Assembly (NCBI RefSeq): GCF_000327385.1
Contig: NW_008708986.1
Span: 3,071,633-3,135,632, forward strand
DNA: 64,000 nucleotides
Direction: 5' to 3'
Source: Lottia gigantea
Taxonomy: Eukaryota > Mollusca > Gastropoda > Lottiidae
The notes beneath the pieces are model-generated. The model saw nothing but the letters and a program-made list of their open reading frames with translations, ran no database searches and was not told where the DNA came from. Shown in pieces: positions 63,401-64,000 of the stretch. The first letter of the stretch is position 1; the number at the start of each line of letters is the position of its first letter. Made by a program: the position numbers and the translations under genes.

Positions 63401-63477
63401 GGTTGTTTCGTGAGTTTGCTGTGTATGATAACAGTTCTGTTTATCCAGAGTATATTATTACATATAACAGAATTTAA
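51429..63477 (+). CDS. PARP14-like macrodomain ADP-ribosyltransferase
   Basis: Fifteen exons give about 1253 aa: 51429-51464, 52292-52433, 52882-53103, 53430-53736, 55641-56348, 56737-56906, 57341-57470, 57674-57824, 58138-58236, 58571-58771, 59188-59361, 59689-59863, 60097-60330, 61158-61901, 63209-63477. The first two exons and the short start are the least certain. The N-terminus has RRM-like segments (GLIFTNLSPDVTIDKILKHF), then an acidic Asp/Ser linker in exon 4. Residues 236-570 are KH-like/PARP14-type repeats. Residues about 605-800 are one macrodomain closest to human PARP14 macrodomain 2 (NLNCKYVLHVL, SVAFPALGVGKL). Another KH-like part precedes the C-terminal PARP catalytic domain (about 1070-1253). 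Triad: H1123 (HGTS), Y1152 (AVYMSES), E1233 (REFAVYD). Human PARP14 has Leu at the third place. It should transfer ADP-ribose from NAD+, probably in immune or RNA-linked signalling. Intron 9 is GC-AG. The last intron splits the catalytic domain and holds a reversed mobile element. Confidence 0.92.
51820..52140 (+). mobile_element. Possible tRNA-derived SINE in PARP intron 1
   Basis: GCTAGGTCAGTATCGAGTTGG is followed about 30 bp later by GGTGGGTTCGAATTCTCC, which fit RNA polymerase III A- and B-box-like sites of a tRNA-headed SINE. The body runs on to GTACCGAGCCCCTGTGGG and GGGCTGTGGGTGC. No tail repeat or target duplication was defined. Confidence 0.5.
52656..52755 (+). repeat. Copy of a ~100-bp repeat also at 50311-50440
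   Basis: GGAGAAGTGTGC, then TTATCCTAGTGTTCAACAAT and TATTTTATCAAGTGAATTTT, occur here and at 50311-50440 with small differences and a short insertion in the other copy. Same orientation. Its class is unknown. Confidence 0.75.
53860..54117 (+). mobile_element. Truncated element 5' end, family A
   Basis: In the PARP intron 53737-55640. TATACGCCCACATTATAATG leads straight into 171-type unit pieces (TTTTTGAGTTATTGCCCTTG), with the GTCCGTCC run missing. It stops where the next copy begins at 54118, repeating the truncated-plus-full arrangement seen at 48469/48588. Confidence 0.75.
54118..55274 (+). mobile_element. Tandem-repeat element, 171-type units, family C end
   Basis: The 5' end is TATACGCCCACATGAATATG. 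About five units match those at 48588-50197 (GAGCAGGATTGAAGCTAC). Near 54915 a stray CAAGCTATCTTTGG interrupts a unit, perhaps a scar of another copy. The 3' end is GATCGTATCTAGCAAAGCAA then CCACTTG, as at 50598-50614. Confidence 0.75.
56965..57235 (+). mobile_element. Family B element, diverged copy in PARP intron
   Basis: TATACACCTGCATCTCTCTA at the start and TTGGGCGTGATCCACTACCT at the end match the 46133-46471 element with many changes. It lies between PARP exons 6 and 7. Confidence 0.65.
57945..58075 (+). repeat. Fragment of the short TIR element
   Basis: Contains TAGTCTCAGA and CTAGTACTTCTGAAGACTA followed by GTCAACCCCCG, as in the body and right part of the 36891-37181 element. It ends before the terminal repeat. 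Located in the PARP intron before exon 9. Confidence 0.5.
58320..58500 (+). mobile_element. Possible tRNA-derived SINE in the GC-AG intron
   Basis: TAGGGTTCAATCCTGG resembles a polymerase III B box. The later CTGTGCATGTCAAAGATCCC resembles the conserved tail seen in some invertebrate SINEs. The A box is unclear, so this may be a 5'-truncated copy. Confidence 0.35.
60600..60815 (+). repeat. Fragment of the short TIR element
   Basis: GTTCACAGCTCACCCTCGAA, TTTGAGCCTT, ATAGAAAAGACATTTATAGA and CTAGTACTTCTGAAGACTT match the 36891-37181 element; both ends are eroded. In the PARP intron 60331-61157. Confidence 0.6.
60816..61127 (+). mobile_element. Family A 3' part in PARP intron
   Basis: Unit-like sequence (GATGAGATCTCAGTCATGCT, GAATGGTTTCAGAGTTGTTG) leads to AGCTGGTAGTGGGCATATGT and the hairpin TTGCCTGGCAAG. 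It lies 30 bp before exon 14. No 5' end is seen. Confidence 0.65.
62019..63128 (-). mobile_element. Family A element, reversed, in the last PARP intron
   Basis: The only clear minus-strand copy. Read on the plus strand it starts AAGATAGCTTGCCAGGCAAG, GTAATATACGCCCAC and ends CATGTGGGCGTATA. Six or so central units of about 162 bp lie between (TCTAGAGTGTTTA, GGGTTCATCCTTGGGTGAT). It fills most of the intron 61902-63208, which separates the catalytic His/Tyr exon from the Glu exon. Confidence 0.85.
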
Positions 63478-64000
63478 CAATCAATATTCAAGTTTTATAT
63501 AACATCGTCAATTGTAGTCTAGAGATTTTATTTAAGTTGGAAAATTTATTTGCCCATACATAGGCCTATGTATGTTAATAGTAAAGGAAAGAAAGATATT
63601 TGGACATTTCGTGTTTTGGTCTAATACCACTAACACTGTTCAGAATAATAATAGGACATCAGATTCATCTGTATTTAATAAACAGTCTTTTTGACTTCCA
63701 ATTTGTTACTGCAGAATTTGTCTTATTTGTAAACATTCCATAAGACGGTTTAATCGAGACTTGATGGCACTTTTTCAGCATGCTTGTTATCTGAAATATG
63801 CTCACATTATAAATTATAAACTATTAACAAGGCAAACTTCTTGATTTTGGCAATACTGGTTGGAATTACTTATCATTCAAGGATACATCATATTTAATCT
63901 CAAATCTAACTTTGGTTATGGTTATTCTATTTCTTAATAATAATTAGAGCTATTCACAGATTTTCACCTTGGTGACATTTCTTTTTATAAATTTTGTAAT
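63478..64000. other. PARP gene 3' flank
   Basis: Presumed 3' untranslated region. AATAAA occurs at 63677-63682 (TATTTAATAAACAGTC), a plausible polyadenylation signal about 200 bp after the stop codon. Nothing else is recognised up to the window end. Confidence 0.45.

Noticed and set aside
1-64000. Retroviral, LTR, Polinton or other capsid-bearing fossil elements
   Set aside because: I looked for polymerase, integrase, protease and capsid-like peptides and for long terminal repeats and saw none.

Overview
The window is a piece of an animal nuclear genome. It is AT-rich and has short exons, GT-AG introns of roughly 0.2 to 2 kb, and dense interspersed and tandem repeats. Protein resemblances and the type of repeats (tandem-repeat-bearing elements like the molluscan 'pearl'/Helitron-like class, and tRNA-headed SINEs) suggest a lophotrochozoan, most likely a mollusc. 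That species call is an inference. I assembled four complete host genes from exons with matching phases and splice signals, plus part of a fifth.

Layout. 1-3.4 kb: minisatellites and unassigned sequence. 3.4-6.7 kb: 3' part of an unrecognised membrane-protein gene (+). 7.9-9.1 kb: a 61-bp minisatellite. 10.15-22.7 kb: NOMO (+, 30 exons, about 1178 aa), an ER-membrane protein. 23.7-25.0 kb: a tandem-repeat mobile element. 25.7-28.7 kb: an orphan nuclear receptor (-, 6 exons, about 450 aa). 29.8-44.1 kb: SID1/SIDT double-stranded-RNA transport-family protein (+, 23 exons, about 831 aa), head-to-head with the receptor. 44-51 kb: a nest of mobile-element copies with no host gene recognised. 51.4-63.5 kb: a PARP14-like macrodomain ADP-ribosyltransferase (+, 15 exons, about 1253 aa).

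The four genes do not form an obvious pathway and read as ordinary neighbouring metazoan genes. NOMO and the receptor converge on a repeat-filled spacer. The receptor and SIDT share a 1.1-kb divergent promoter region that holds a palindrome centred on a CACGTG box.

The most notable observations are: (i) eight exact-period 46-bp copies of a 3' splice site plus exon start in a NOMO intron; (ii) a 66-bp duplication of a SIDT exon start that abuts a mobile-element end; (iii) a PARP14-like enzyme that keeps the H-Y-E triad expected of polymer-forming PARPs; and (iv) a repeat family with shared hairpin ends but different central tandem units of 162, 170 and 171 bp. I saw no CRISPR array, rRNA or tRNA gene, and no retroviral, LTR or Polinton element. 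All identities come from reading the sequence, with no database search.
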